Assembly: GCF_013128195.2 (NCBI RefSeq)
Contig: NZ_CP053452.2
Location: 1,426,001-1,490,000 of the forward strand
Length of the DNA stretch: 64,000 bases
DNA from: Frigoriglobus tundricola
GTDB taxonomy: Bacteria > Planctomycetota > Planctomycetia > Gemmatales > Gemmataceae
Reading direction: 5' to 3'
The position numbers and the translations under genes are program-made. Shown here in pieces: positions 19,386 to 26,264 of the stretch. Positions within the stretch are counted from its first letter, which is position 1, and every line of letters starts with the position of its first letter. The notes below the pieces were generated by a model. It was not told where the DNA came from and did not search any database. It was given only the letters and a program-made list of their open reading frames with translations.

Positions 19386-19730
19386 CGCGGGGCTTGCGGG
19401 GGGGCAGCGATCTGCGGTCCGGGCCGCCGCCGCCGCCCGTTTACCTGCCCGGATCCCAACGACCAGCAGAGGGAAAAACGCACACATCAGAACCAACGTG
19501 AGATCGCGATACGTGCCCAACCACCGGCCGCCGGCCTCGATGGCGAACCATCCGAGGGCCAGCCAGCCGCCCAGAGCCACGGCCAGGACCCACCCGACGC
19601 CCAGCTGTCGTCGGGTCGTCGCACGGACCCGGGGTCCGGCCCCGCGCAGGCTCCCGAGCATGGGCAACGAGCAGACCCCCAGCGCCGTCAGCAGCGACCC
19701 GAAAACGTAGACGACTTCCGCTGTGCTCAT
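19350..19730 (-). CDS. Small integral membrane protein (cassette)
   Basis: A 126-residue protein with three membrane helices (about 5-27, 43-66 and 74-95), a short basic loop between the first two, and a C-terminal tail AEPRAAPDPVV encoded by site 15. ATG 19730 has the strong Shine-Dalgarno GGAGGG just upstream (GAGGAGGGTGATG). No family recognised. Confidence 0.72.
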   Translation of the reverse strand: MSTAEVVYVFGSLLTALGVCSLPMLGSLRGAGPRVRATTRRQLGVGWVLAVALGGWLALGWFAIEAGGRWLGTYRDLTLVLMCAFFPLLVVGIRAGKRAAAAARTADRCPPASPAAEPRAAPDPVV

Positions 19731-19758
19731 CACCCTCCTCCGGTGGTCGGCCTTCCTC

Positions 19759-19871
19759 GCCGAACGTACAAGCTCACCGGCCCGGCCGCGACTCCAGTGT
19801 GCGGCAACCGGAACCGGTGAGCAACGGGAAACAGACTCAGTGGCCGGATCCGGTGCAGCGCCAGGTTCGAC
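19759..19871 (-). repeat. attC-like site 16 (type example)
   Basis: Boxes GCCGAAC (19759-19765) and GTTCGAC (19865-19871). Inner arms CACCGGCCCGGCC (13 nt) and GGCCGGATCCGGTG (14 nt) pair fully except for one extra base on the gene-proximal arm. Unpaired spacers of about 9 nt lie between boxes and arms. Confidence 0.88.
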
Positions 19872-20160
19872 GTCTTGGGGTGTGGGGGTCTGGTACAGTG
19901 ACAACTCGAAGCCGACGCCCCCCCGGCGAGTCGCTGCAGTTCGGGGCCGAGGTAGTCGCACTGCACCACCACCCGCCCGCCGTCTATCCGATGGTAGTGC
20001 CCGAAGTCGATTCGCACGTCCGCGACAGTCGAGTGGTCGCGGAGGCGGGCGAGATCGGCCCGGTGGGCGGCCAGAAACGCCAAAGCGTCGTCAGCTTCGT
20101 CTTCTAGAAGCCCGTTGGGTCGAAGTTCTCCCCATCGACGTGGAGTACCGCGCCCGGCAT
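19868..20160 (-). pseudogene. Degenerate hypothetical protein with two frameshifts (cassette)
   Basis: A clear start, MPGAVLHVDGENFDPTGF at 20160, runs into a stop after 18 codons. The continuation (DEADDALAFLAAHRADLARL, DFGHYHRIDGGRVVVQCDYL, GPELQRLAGG) is in the next frame. Its end (VGFELSLYQ) is in a third, after a run of seven C at about 19918-19924. The order of blocks matches a small family I have seen in Gemmata but cannot name, with the middle part missing. It is a decayed or mis-sequenced cassette gene. Confidence 0.6.
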
Positions 20161-20172
20161 ATGCCCTCCCTC

Positions 20173-20285
20173 GCCGAACGATGAAACTCACCCGCCCGGC
20201 CACGATCCCAGTGTGCGGCAACCGGAACCGGTGAGCAATGGGAAACAAACTACGCGGCCGGGTCCGGTGCTGCAGCGGGTTCGGC
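20173..20285 (-). repeat. attC-like site 17
   Basis: Long subtype. Boxes GCCGAAC (20173-20179) and GTTCGGC (20279-20285); gene-side arm GGCCGGGTCCGGTG. The centre is almost identical to site 16. It overlaps the end of 20250-20723 by 36 bp. Confidence 0.87.
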
Positions 20286-20723
20286 TCCGGATGACCCGAG
20301 GGCGTGCCCCTCTATCAGCGGGAGCAACCGTGAGTCTTCCAACGCGGCGAACCGGTGCCCGATGCCCGAGAGATAGTCTTGATTGGACGCGAACGCGACG
20401 AACGACGCAACACGGGATTGGCGAACCAACAGGGCCGCATCCCAGTGCTCGTCGCTCGGGCCGATCAAGAACGGGCCGCCCCGGCCGAAGAACAGGATCT
20501 CGCCGCCGGAGGATCTCAGGTGCGGGAGCGTGTGGGCCATGTAAAGGCGGTACGCCGCCTCGCCCGTGATCGGCGCGCGCGGCGCGAGTTCGGGTGTGGC
20601 CGAGTAGTCCGCGATCTCGCGATAGCGGAGCAAATTCAGCATCACGACGCTGCCCGAAATGGAGCGGGCAAACAAGGCGCGTCCCGACTCCTGCGTTGGC
20701 TCCAGGTACGTTTGCGATGCCAT
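20250..20723 (-). CDS. DUF1330/NIPSNAP-like ferredoxin-fold protein (cassette)
   Basis: A 157-residue protein starting MASQTYLEPTQESGRALFAR. The core VVMLNLLRYREIADY, ITGEAAYRLYMAHTLPHLRS, GGEILFFGRGGPFLIG and WDAALLVRQSRVASFVAFAS fits the dimeric alpha-beta barrel of DUF1330-like proteins. These bind small ligands or have unknown activity. The tail AEPAAAPDPAA is encoded by site 17. An upstream in-frame ATG (20759) lies inside site 18 and was rejected. Confidence 0.75.
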   Translation of the reverse strand: MASQTYLEPTQESGRALFARSISGSVVMLNLLRYREIADYSATPELAPRAPITGEAAYRLYMAHTLPHLRSSGGEILFFGRGGPFLIGPSDEHWDAALLVRQSRVASFVAFASNQDYLSGIGHRFAALEDSRLLPLIEGHALGSSGAEPAAAPDPAA

Positions 20724-20739
20724 CGGCTTGTCCTCCGCT

Positions 20740-20830
20740 GCCGGACGTAAAAAGCTCACCGGCCGCGCACGCCGCGATCGGTCCTACAAACAAGCTATGT
20801 GCGGCGGTCCGGTGCCGCGTGGGGTTCGGC
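20740..20830 (-). repeat. attC-like site 18
   Basis: Short subtype. Boxes GCCGGAC (20740-20746) and GTTCGGC (20824-20830), arms CTCACCGGCCGCGCAC and GTGCGGCGGTCCGGTG. It overlaps the end of 20795-21367 by 36 bp. Confidence 0.87.
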
Positions 20831-21367
20831 GGGGTCTTGCATTGATTGCCCCTCCGCGGAACCTTTCTTGCCCTGCTCGATGAGAGCGGCCGCGAACGGG
20901 TCGGCCGGCGGCAGCCAATCACAGCCCGGCCCGAAGGCATCGGCGATCAGCGCCCCGATGCGCCGGTAGTCCTGCTCAGCCGCGCCCATGTCCCCCCGGT
21001 GGCGAGCCACACCGGCAACGTTGTTGAGCGTGCCGACGAGCCCCATGAACACATGCACGAACAACTCCCCCCGCACGGCTGATTGCTCGTGGAGGCACCG
21101 CTCATAGATGCCGAGGGCTCGCCGCCACAGGGCTTCGGCTTCGGGGCCCCTCCACCCGGGCTCACCAACAGTACTGGCGAGACGGACGAGGCTGTTAGCA
21201 ACATTGTGGTGGTCCGGCCCGAGCACTCGCTCGCGGATGGCCAGGGCACGGCGGTAGTACGACACGGCGTCGGATCGCCGGTCGTGGCAGCGACACTCGA
21301 CAGCAAGGTGGTCGAATGCCGCTGCCGCCTGGAAGTCAAGGGGCGTGCTTTCCCCGTCAGACATCAT
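20795..21367 (-). CDS. TPR-repeat protein (cassette)
   Basis: A 190-residue protein with tetratricopeptide motifs, best seen in AVSYYRRALAIRERVLGPDH, ALWRRALGIYERCLHEQS and AAEQDYRRIGALIADAFGPG. It is a likely cytoplasmic protein-binding scaffold. The tail AEPHAAPDRRT is encoded by site 18. The start is MMSDGEST; either of the two adjacent ATGs (21367 or 21364) can serve. The frame extends upstream only into site 19. Confidence 0.78.
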   Translation of the reverse strand: MMSDGESTPLDFQAAAAFDHLAVECRCHDRRSDAVSYYRRALAIRERVLGPDHHNVANSLVRLASTVGEPGWRGPEAEALWRRALGIYERCLHEQSAVRGELFVHVFMGLVGTLNNVAGVARHRGDMGAAEQDYRRIGALIADAFGPGCDWLPPADPFAAALIEQGKKGSAEGQSMQDPAEPHAAPDRRT

Positions 21368-21381
21368 AGCGCCCCGCTTGA

Positions 21382-21471
21382 GCCGAACGAACTCGCGCAC
21401 CGGTCGCGCGCGTCGCGAGCGGTGTTGCAAACCACGCATGTGCGGCGGTCCGGTGCCGCGTGGGGTTCGGC
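21382..21471 (-). repeat. attC-like site 19
   Basis: Short subtype. Boxes GCCGAAC (21382-21388) and GTTCGGC (21465-21471), arms GCACCGGTCGCGCGC and GTGCGGCGGTCCGGTG. Followed by 76 bp without a gene. Confidence 0.87.
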
Positions 21472-21547
21472 CGTGAGGCGGTTCAGCCCACGCCCGCCAC
21501 CCGCCGTTCCGTCGCGTCGGCTGCGGTCGGCCGCTCGGGTGCGCGGT

Positions 21548-21867
21548 TCACGCCCCAGGCCCCGCTAGCGGGGCCGCGGGCAACTTCCGCTTCAGCGCCT
21601 CATGTTCCGCGGCGGACAGTATGCCTGTAAAGCGGAGCTGATCCAGAACGGCGGCGAAATCCGTCGGCCCGCGCGGCCGCGCCGGCTCCGGGCCGCGCCG
21701 AGCAGACACAACCCGCCAGCAAGCGCGAACCCGAGGATGGCGGCGGCGGCCACCACGTCCGCTCCCCGGACCGACGCCGACGGTGCGGCACCGGTGGCGT
21801 GGTTGATCCCGAACACCAGTGCGACCGCCCAAGCGATCGCACCGAACGCGAACAGCCAGCCTTGCAC
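21548..21867 (-). pseudogene. Small membrane protein with SHOCT-like tail, frameshifted (cassette)
   Basis: From GTG 21867 the frame gives two membrane helices (LFAFGAIAWAVALVFGIN and VVAAAAILGFALAGGLCLLG). After about 21690 the sensible reading is the next frame, RGPTDFAAVLDQLRFTGILS then AAEHEALKRKL, a short C-terminal helix pair of SHOCT type (the GILTxEEFxxKK pattern). A one-base change in the G/C-rich stretch at 21680-21700 separates the two. The uncorrected frame ends at 21592. Confidence 0.65.
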
Positions 21868-21885
21868 GCGAGCGCCCTCTCTGTG

Positions 21886-21985
21886 GCCGAACGAACTCGC
21901 TCACCGCCCCGACCGCGGCACCCGTGTGCGACAACGATGACCGGGGGGGCACCGAGAAACACGTCACGCGGCCGGCCCGCCGACC
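21886..21985 (-). repeat. attC-like site 20
   Basis: Box GCCGAAC (21886-21892) preceded by CTGTG, with the arm CTCACCGCCCCGACCGCGG. The gene-side box is lost and the site runs into the end of 21964-22494. Confidence 0.7.
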
Positions 21986-22494
21986 GGAACGATCCGATCA
22001 GGGGGGCCGAGGTCCGAACGCCGGAACACGTTCGCCGAGTCGCGGAGCACCAGTCCTTCGCCCGTATCCGCCAGCACCCACAGGCGACGGCTGAACTCCG
22101 GTCGGTCCCACTCGTGCCGCACGATGGGCCGCCGCATCTCCCGTTCCAGCCAGTCGGCCGCCGCCGCCGCCAGCCCGGGGACCGATTGGCGGGACAGAAC
22201 GGAAACGCCCGGGTGGGCCGGGTCCAGCTCGGTGGCAAACTGGTGCGTCTCGTCCGGGCCGAACCAGACCGTTGTGCCGTCGAAGTCCACGCGAAGGGTG
22301 CGCAAGACACAATTGTACGCCGGGTCGTTGTCGCACGGGCAGACGGACAAGGTGATACGGCCGTCCCGCACCCGCCAAACGTCCGCGACCCACGCGCCCG
22401 TTTCGGCGCGGGCGTGGAGCGCCTCAATGAACCCGCGTTCCGCCTCGCTGGTGCACTCGGCGAGGTCGAACCGGGGCGCGGCAACGGGGATCAT
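21964..22494 (-). CDS. Hypothetical protein, 176 residues (cassette)
   Basis: A soluble alpha-beta protein starting MIPVAAPRFDLAECTSEAER. Recognisable blocks are a strand pair GRITLSVCPCDNDPAYNCVL, LRVDFDGTTVWFGPDETHQF, and a helix-strand end with LEREMRRPIVRHEWDRPEFS and RRLWVLADTGEGLVLRDS. It resembles small immunity-like proteins in size and composition, but no family can be named. It starts 17 bp from site 21. Confidence 0.7.
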   Translation of the reverse strand: MIPVAAPRFDLAECTSEAERGFIEALHARAETGAWVADVWRVRDGRITLSVCPCDNDPAYNCVLRTLRVDFDGTTVWFGPDETHQFATELDPAHPGVSVLSRQSVPGLAAAAADWLEREMRRPIVRHEWDRPEFSRRLWVLADTGEGLVLRDSANVFRRSDLGPPDRIVPVGGPAA

Positions 22495-22510
22495 CGGTGC
22501 GCCTGCTGAA

Positions 22511-22567
22511 GCCGAACCGGGCGGCCCCGGCCCGGAGGTGGGGGCCGCTGCCGCGCCCGGCTCGGCG
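22511..22567 (-). repeat. attC-like site 21, short
   Basis: A 57-bp palindrome with GCCGAAC (22511-22517) and GCTCGGC (22560-22566). The outer boxes remain but the central structure is reduced, near the lower size limit for attC. Confidence 0.65.
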
Positions 22568-22569
22568 CG

Positions 22570-23793
22570 CTATTTGGTCGCCTTCGCGGGGACGAGGGCG
22601 TCGGCGAACGCCTTGCCGATCGGTGCCATGATCTTGGCCGCGCCGAGGTAGTGGTACCCCCCGTTGGAGACCCCCGCCTTCAGGCGCTTCTGCTCCTCGG
22701 GCGTGAACTGCTCCGCGACGGCCGCCCGGCGCGCCTCCTCTTTGGCCGCCGGTTTCAGGCCCGGGTCCTTCTTGAACTCCCGGTCGAGCTGGGCTTCGAG
22801 CTTCTCCCACCGCTGTTGGAGCGCGTCCAGATCGTCGTCCCAAAACGGTGCCGTCTCCACCGCGACCACGTTGCCCTTGAACTCGGGCCGCGCCGCCGGC
22901 GCGGCCTGGGCCCGGCGGAAATACATCTGGGGCGCCTTCTGCCCCTCCGCCGCGCCCCCGATCCCCATGACGCCGATCACGACGGGCAGCTTCGGGGCCG
23001 ACAGGTCCTTGCGGACGTCGCGGACGAGGTGCGCCAGGAGGTCCGCGTACGGGTCGTACCCGCCGGGCTTCATCCGGTCGTGGTACGTCCAGTCGTCGAC
23101 CAGGTCGTTGAACCCCTGGAACCACACGAACCCGGCCAGTTCGTACCCCTGCTTGTCGTCGTAGTCCGGCACCACCCGTTTGATGTCCTTGAGCACCTTC
23201 CGGACGTGGTCGATCATGTGGCGGTAAAACACCCCGCCGTTCTTGTGAATCTTCGCCGCCTCCTTTTCGACGTCGAGGCCCTGCTTCTTCCACTGGTCGA
23301 TGATGAAGTCGTTGAACGGCTCCGGCCCGGCGCCGGGGGGCCGGAAGTCCGTGTGGAGGCTCCGGCCGCCCCAGGCGGTCTTGATGATCAGCACGGGCCC
23401 GCCCAGCCGCTGCTCCGTGTAAATGCCGAACGTGAACTCCGGACCGATCTTCTCGGCCGAGGCGCCGAAGCCGGCCGTCAGTTTCCCTTTCTGCTCGATG
23501 ACATCGGACCAGCCGTCTCCGGCGCAGCCGACCGACGAGATCCAGACCCGCTCACAGGTCCGGGGCTTGCCGTCGGGGCCGCGCATCTCCTTGAGGAGCG
23601 GCGCCGTCTTCGGGTCGTCGGCCAGCGAACCGAACGTCGAGACGCGCGCGTGCCCCTGCATGTTCGACTGCCCGGCCAGGATGAACACCTTTAAGGGCTT
23701 GTCGGCCGCCGGCGCGCCGCTCGCGGTCACGAGCAGCGCGAGGGCACAGGCGCCGAGTGTCGGCGCGGGAAACTGTCCGTGTCGCGGACCCAT
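22570..23793 (-). CDS. Secreted SASA-domain carbohydrate esterase (sialate O-acetylesterase-like)
   Basis: A 407-residue protein with a signal peptide (ALALLVTASGAPAA, cleavage near 29). The block KVFILAGQSNMQGHA (about 34-48) carries the catalytic Ser of the GQSNM motif. IIKTAWGGRSL and GFVWFQGFNDL are the following SASA/CE6 blocks. The C-terminal part has a charged helix and ends KAFADALVPAKATK; the YHYLGAAK segment near the end probably contributes the catalytic His. It should remove acetyl groups from polysaccharides outside the cytoplasm. It is larger than a typical cassette but is framed by sites 21 and 22. Confidence 0.88.
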   Translation of the reverse strand: MGPRHGQFPAPTLGACALALLVTASGAPAADKPLKVFILAGQSNMQGHARVSTFGSLADDPKTAPLLKEMRGPDGKPRTCERVWISSVGCAGDGWSDVIEQKGKLTAGFGASAEKIGPEFTFGIYTEQRLGGPVLIIKTAWGGRSLHTDFRPPGAGPEPFNDFIIDQWKKQGLDVEKEAAKIHKNGGVFYRHMIDHVRKVLKDIKRVVPDYDDKQGYELAGFVWFQGFNDLVDDWTYHDRMKPGGYDPYADLLAHLVRDVRKDLSAPKLPVVIGVMGIGGAAEGQKAPQMYFRRAQAAPAARPEFKGNVVAVETAPFWDDDLDALQQRWEKLEAQLDREFKKDPGLKPAAKEEARRAAVAEQFTPEEQKRLKAGVSNGGYHYLGAAKIMAPIGKAFADALVPAKATK

Positions 23794-23855
23794 ACTGGTA
23801 CCTCGGAAAAGGTGTCGATCGCCGCCCCGCCGGGACGGGCGGCCCGTCTCAATTC

Positions 23856-23940
23856 GCCGAACGGTCCGGCCGGCCGCGCACGCCGCGATCGGTGCCGCGA
23901 ACCACGCACGTGCAGCGGTCCGGTGCCGCGTGGGTTCGGC
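23856..23940 (-). repeat. attC-like site 22
   Basis: Short subtype. Boxes GCCGAAC (23856-23862) and GTTCGGC (23934-23940), arms GGCCGGCCGCGCAC and GTGCAGCGGTCCGGTG. The next 100 bp (23941-24044) carry scraps of the long subtype, suggesting a second, broken site. Confidence 0.85.
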
Positions 23941-24044
23941 CGCGCCGGGACCACTCGTGGGCCGCTACCCGCGGGCGGGTCCGGTGCGGCCGACGGGGCC
24001 TCGGGAGCAACGCGGGTCCCGGCCGCCCTGCGGACGCGAGCCCG

Positions 24045-24416
24045 TCAGTCGAAGAAGGCGACCTCCCGCACGCGGCCGGTGTCGGGGTCGAAGCGGACCC
24101 ACAACCGCTCCCGCCACCCGAGCGGATCGAGCACGCTCCCGCGGACGAGTTCGTACTTCAGAAGGTGGCCGGGCGACTCCTGGTCCCCCGGGCCGAGCAG
24201 GGCCACGACCTCGGCCCAGGTCCGGTTGACCAGCACCCGGCTCCGGTTCAGGTCGCCGACCATCCGCATCCGCTGGCGGGGTCCGCCGGCCGGCCACCGC
24301 TCGGCCTGGAACGGGCGATCCGAGTAAAACAGGCACTCCGCGATAACGCCGACGATGGGACCGCCCACCACCAGTGCGAGCACGGCCACGCAGGCGGCGT
24401 ATCTCGCCCGACCCAT
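24045..24416 (-). CDS. BamE/SmpA-like membrane-anchored protein (cassette)
   Basis: A 123-residue protein with an N-terminal membrane segment (AACVAVLALVVGGPIVGVIA, about 7-26). The small domain contains NRTWAEVVALLGPGDQESPG, a Tyr-rich strand LKYELVRG, and WVRFDPDTGRVREVAFFD at the end. This helix-LLG-strand-strand layout is that of BamE-like domains, here without a lipobox. In the family such domains attach to outer-membrane or envelope complexes. The role here is unknown. Confidence 0.7.
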   Translation of the reverse strand: MGRARYAACVAVLALVVGGPIVGVIAECLFYSDRPFQAERWPAGGPRQRMRMVGDLNRSRVLVNRTWAEVVALLGPGDQESPGHLLKYELVRGSVLDPLGWRERLWVRFDPDTGRVREVAFFD

Positions 24417-24437
24417 CGTGCCCCTTCCACCTCCGTG

Positions 24438-24549
24438 GCCGAACGTGAAAGCTCACCGGCCCGGCCGCGCGACCCGTGTGCGGCAGACGCGCCCGGTGAG
24501 CCACAACAACAAGTCAGACGGCCGGGTCCGGTGTAGCGCCGGGTCCGGC
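24438..24549 (-). repeat. attC-like site 23
   Basis: Long subtype. Box GCCGAAC (24438-24444) and GTCCGGC (24543-24549), arms CTCACCGGCCCGGCC and GGCCGGGTCCGGTG. Confidence 0.85.
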
Positions 24550-24563
24550 AGCCGTTTCAACGC

Positions 24564-24914
24564 TCAGAGGCTCGGCTCATAGTACCACTTCTCGGACACG
24601 ACGCCGGCCCGGAGGCTGATGATAATCTCGGTGCCGCGGTCGTCCCAGCAGAAGTACTGCTCGCCGGACACAACGGCCTTGACCCGCTTGGGGTGATCGA
24701 CCGGGACGTCCCAATCGACCACGCCCGGCAGGTGCTTCTCAAGTGCCTCGGTGCCCGGCCCGCCCAGCAACCGTTCGACCTGGGCGAGGTTCATACCGGG
24801 GCGGATGCGCTCGTAGTTCGCGTGGGAAATCACTCCCACGCGGTCAAACCACGCGCCCGCGGCAAGAACCGCGAGCACAAGCACCGCAAGGATCGCAAGG
24901 CATCCGCTTCGCAT
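24564..24914 (-). CDS. BamE/SmpA-like membrane-anchored protein (cassette)
   Basis: A 116-residue protein, MRSGCLAILAVLVLAVLAAG at the N-terminus (membrane anchor), then YERIRPGMNLAQVERLLGGP, the hallmark helix of BamE-like domains (GMxxxQVxxLLG). Two strands follow, including EQYFCWDDRGTEIIISLRAG. It is only distantly similar to the neighbouring cassette 24045-24416, so this is not a simple duplication. ATG 24914 is the start; an upstream ATG lies in site 24. Confidence 0.75.
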   Translation of the reverse strand: MRSGCLAILAVLVLAVLAAGAWFDRVGVISHANYERIRPGMNLAQVERLLGGPGTEALEKHLPGVVDWDVPVDHPKRVKAVVSGEQYFCWDDRGTEIIISLRAGVVSEKWYYEPSL

Positions 24915-24941
24915 GCCGCACCCCAACGGGCCTCTTCTATG

Positions 24942-25034
24942 GCCGAACAAAGCCGCTCACCGGCCCGGCCACGACTACAGTGTGCGGCAGAAGGGGCCGG
25001 CGAGCAACACGAAACAAGTCACATGGCCGGGTCC
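24942..25034 (-). repeat. attC-like site 24, gene side truncated
   Basis: Long subtype. Box GCCGAAC (24942-24948), arm CTCACCGGCCCGGCCACGA and the arm ACATGGCCGGGTCC, after which the repeat stops at about 25034. It is the last minus-oriented site. Confidence 0.75.
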
Positions 25035-25042
25035 ACTCGTGA

Positions 25043-25244
25043 GCGACCGGGAGGGGTCGGCAATTGGGCCACAGGACCATGTAAATTGCGTCGGGTACCT
25101 CCTCGGCGTCTACAGCGTTCGCCGACTCCACCCCGCTGAAGCCGGTGACCCCGTCGCTGACTTCCTGGAGCAGCGCAAGCACTTGTGGCTATTCGAGTCG
25201 ATTCCGGAGTCGGTGGTCCCATCGAAGAGTCCGATTCTGATGTC
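25043..25244 (-). pseudogene. Remnant of a small gene (cassette), function unknown
   Basis: Two protein-like fragments lie in different minus frames: FDIRIGLFDGTTDSGIDSNS (from about 25244) and then LALLQEVSDGVTGFSGVESA with NAVDAEEVPDAIYMVLWPNC. Together they would make the C-terminal two thirds of a protein of about 90 residues, broken by one frameshift. No start codon or family is clear. Confidence 0.35.
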
Positions 25245-25657
25245 GAATACGCGGCTGAACAGCCAGCACGCGATTATGCGCGTTTACGTATTCCTTGTGC
25301 GGTAATTTTAAAATTGAGTGCGTTGGCTTGATTACCTGGGACGGGAACGAAGCTGCGCCGCACCGGCACGGGTCGTAAGCCCCGCCCCGGACGCACCCCC
25401 GAGGGCCTGTCAAGGCGACGGGCACGACCCGGGCGCCTCTGCGGTGGTCCCGGCCGCTTCAGCCCCGCCACCGGCGGCCGTCTCGCGCCGCTCGCGCCCG
25501 ATGATCCGCTCCAGGTTCTCGCGGCCGCGCGGTCCGAACGGGCGCGACAGGCCGGCAACAGATGCCGAGAAGTTCACGTCCACCTCCGCTGTCCGCGCCG
25601 TTGACAGGGGTCGGTGCATTCGAGACCCAAACCACCGGCAGCGGTGTCGGCACCCGG
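25245..25657. other. Gene-poor divergence point between the two cassette blocks
   Basis: No convincing gene. An A/T-rich patch (GCGGTAATTTTAAAATTGAG, about 25300-25320) stands out in otherwise G+C-rich DNA. A minus-strand reading at 25410-25600 (AEVDVNFSASVAGLSRPFGP) might be a fragment of a protein end. Minus-strand cassettes lie on the left and plus-strand cassettes on the right, so an integrase gene and attI would be expected here in an intact integron; none is visible. Confidence 0.5.
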
Positions 25658-25760
25658 GCAGCGAATCCGCCCCGGCCCCGGCCGCGTTTTCCCGTTGCTT
25701 GCGGCTCACCCGTATGCGTTACTGGTGTCGCGGCCGGGCCGGTGCCCGGGACCGTTCGGC
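25658..25760 (+). repeat. attC-like site 25 (inverted orientation)
   Basis: Next-gene box GTTCGGC (25754-25760) followed by CACAGAG, the reverse of the CTGTG seen beside minus sites. Arm GGCCGGGCCGGTGC; the other end is GCGAATCC, mutated. Confidence 0.75.
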
Positions 25761-25776
25761 CACAGAGGGCGCGCGG

Positions 25777-26093
25777 ATGGCGAATCGCTCCGGCAGGCAG
25801 AATCGCAAGGCGGCCCTCGCCGTATGGAAGGCCGAGCAACGGGCCGCCGCGCGGGCCAAGTTCCCGCTCCCCGCGGCGGCACGGTCGGCCCTGTTCGATG
25901 ACTCGACACGGGGCTGCCCCGCCGCGGCTGCGACCACACGCTCCGGCTGGTGAGGGCGTGGTGCGCCGCGTCCGGGCTCGAGTTCGCGCCCGTGGAGGCA
26001 TGGCTGCTCGACACCGGCGGGGGCTGCGACTGTGAGGCCCTCGCCGGTGCGGAGCCGGCGTTTCGGGAGGCGTGTGGCGAGCCCGGCGGGTGA
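25777..26093 (+). pseudogene. DUF2695-like protein, frameshifted (cassette)
   Basis: ATG 25777 starts MANRSGRQNRKAALAVWKAE, a basic N-terminal helix. After LPAAARSALFD the frame changes by one base near 25900. In the new frame LPRRGCDHTLRLVRAWCAAS and FAPVEAWLLDTGGGCDCEAL run to the TGA at 26091. The CDH and GGxCDCE elements are those of DUF2695, a small cysteine/histidine-rich family of unknown function. Restored length is about 105 residues. It is the first plus-strand cassette, 16 bp after site 25. Confidence 0.75.
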
Positions 26094-26127
26094 GCGCGAG
26101 GCGCGGGCCGAAGGCCGTCCGCAGCGA

Positions 26128-26239
26128 GCCGAATCCCGCGCTGCACCGGCCCAGACCGCGTAACTTGTTTCCCGTTGCTCCCCGGCGCGTCTGCGGCACA
26201 CTGGGGTCGTGGCCGGGCCGGTGAGTGGATTCGTTCGGC
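26128..26239 (+). repeat. attC-like site 26 (inverted orientation)
   Basis: Long subtype. GCCGAAT (26128-26134) on the gene side and GTTCGGC (26233-26239) on the far side. The extra arm base is again on the gene-proximal arm (CACCGGCCCAGACC, 14 nt, against 13 nt), so the asymmetry has turned with the gene. Confidence 0.85.
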
Positions 26240-26264
26240 GGCGAAGGCCGGAGGAAGCGCGAAG

